Part shown: one piece after another, positions 5,801 to 6,286 of the stretch
How the letters are laid out: every line of letters begins with the position of its first letter
Position numbering within the stretch: position 1 is the stretch's first letter
NCBI GenBank assembly: GCA_003506735.1
Contig: DNYS01000245.1
Span: 13,717 to 20,002, forward strand
Source: Nitrospinota bacterium
GTDB taxonomy: Bacteria; UBA8248
Length of the DNA: 6,286 nt
Reading direction: 5' to 3'
The notes under the pieces: model-generated
Databases searched by the model: none
What the model saw: the letters and a program-made list of their open reading frames with translations, nothing else
What the model was told of the DNA's origin: nothing
Position numbers and translations under genes: made by a program

Positions 5801-6286
5801 ATCCGGACGAGGCCCGCTTGATGGTGGTCGCCGGTGAGTCATCGGGCGATATCCACGCGGCGCACCTTCTCCGGGCCATCTCCCGGGAGGCGCCCGAGGT
5901 CCGTTTCTTCGGCATGGGCGGAGAGGCCATGCGCGCGGCGGGCGCCGAAATCCTCCATGAATACGGGCCTCTCGCCGTGGTCGGCTTCGGGGGCATTCTC
6001 GGAATTCTGCCGGCCCTGTTTCGGATCAAAAGAGATTTGATCGATCGGGTCCGAAGCGAGCGCCCGGAGGCGGTGATCCTCGTGGATTATCCGGGCTTCA
6101 ATCTATCGCTGGCCAAATCCATCAAAAAGCTTCCCCGTCCGCCCAGGCTGATCTATTTTATCCCTCCCCAGGTCTGGGCCTGGAGAACCGGCCGCGCGCG
6201 CACCATAGCTGAGGTGTTCGATCTGATTCTCACGATCTATCCCTTCGAACCCGAATACTTCCGCCGCCCGGGCGGCAACGCCGAGT
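5797..6286 (+). CDS. lpxB: Lipid-A-disaccharide synthase LpxB, N-terminal part (3' truncated by window edge)
   Basis: LpxB is a peripheral-membrane glycosyltransferase (family GT19) that joins lipid X to UDP-2,3-diacylglucosamine, forming the beta-1,6-linked lipid A disaccharide. The window holds 163 codons plus one base of a protein normally around 380 residues. Visible landmarks are VVAGESSGDIHAAHLL (residues 10-25), FFGMGGEAMRAAG (37-49), VVGFGGIL (61-68), LVDYPGFNLSLA (95-106) with Asp97 at the position of essential E. coli Asp98, and YFIPPQVWAWR (120-130), the LpxB hallmark. The frame then runs through IYPFEPEYF to the window end without a stop. The start is ATG 5797, overlapping the lpxI stop by 4 bases, with AAGGA (5790-5794) very close to the start. 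Nothing suggests damage; the gene simply continues beyond the window. Confidence 0.97.
   Translation, partial: MNPDEARLMVVAGESSGDIHAAHLLRAISREAPEVRFFGMGGEAMRAAGAEILHEYGPLAVVGFGGILGILPALFRIKRDLIDRVRSERPEAVILVDYPGFNLSLAKSIKKLPRPPRLIYFIPPQVWAWRTGRARTIAEVFDLILTIYPFEPEYFRRPGGNAE

Overview
This window is one uninterrupted, co-directional (+) block of outer-membrane biogenesis genes. In order it holds: the 3' part of bamA, a skp/ompH-type periplasmic chaperone gene, lpxD, fabZ, lpxA, a Gfo/Idh/MocA-family oxidoreductase, lpxI, and the 5' part of lpxB. Both end genes are cut by the window edges rather than broken. No RNA gene, mobile element, CRISPR array, integration signature, convincing promoter or intrinsic terminator was seen, and no gene-free stretch exceeds about 45 bases.

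The source is a diderm, LPS-making bacterium with a GC-rich genome (roughly 60% by eye). The core order bamA-skp-lpxD-fabZ-lpxA-lpxB is shared with Proteobacteria. Two traits differ from E. coli: LpxI instead of LpxH, and an oxidoreductase between lpxA and lpxI. From memory this resembles 'deltaproteobacterial' lineages (Desulfobacterota, Geobacter-like clusters) and some related uncultured phyla. The sequence alone does not fix the taxon.

Layout: 1-1110 codes for the end of BamA (last POTRA and the beta-barrel). Bases 1111-1155 are the only real intergenic gap. From about 1156 to the window end the genes are packed head to tail, with a 1-bp gap (skp/lpxD), 4-bp overlaps (lpxD/fabZ, fabZ/lpxA, lpxI/lpxB) and gaps of 4 and 10 bp around the oxidoreductase. 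This is the geometry of a translationally coupled polycistronic operon. Three of the starts appear to be non-ATG: skp GTG (probable), fabZ TTG and lpxA GTG.

The genes form one programme. LpxA acylates the UDP-sugar, and LpxD adds the second acyl chain after deacetylation by LpxC, which is not in this window. LpxI cleaves the UDP-diacyl sugar to lipid X, and LpxB joins lipid X to another UDP-diacyl sugar to give the lipid A disaccharide. FabZ supplies fatty-acid elongation and competes for the same 3-hydroxyacyl-ACP pool. Skp and BamA deliver and fold outer-membrane proteins into the membrane whose outer leaflet is lipid A. The oxidoreductase may act on the UDP-sugar entering the pathway (GnnA-like) and is the least settled gene here. 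I found no clearly undescribed system. The most useful leads are the oxidoreductase without an adjacent aminotransferase partner and some unusual substrate-pocket residues in LpxD and LpxA.
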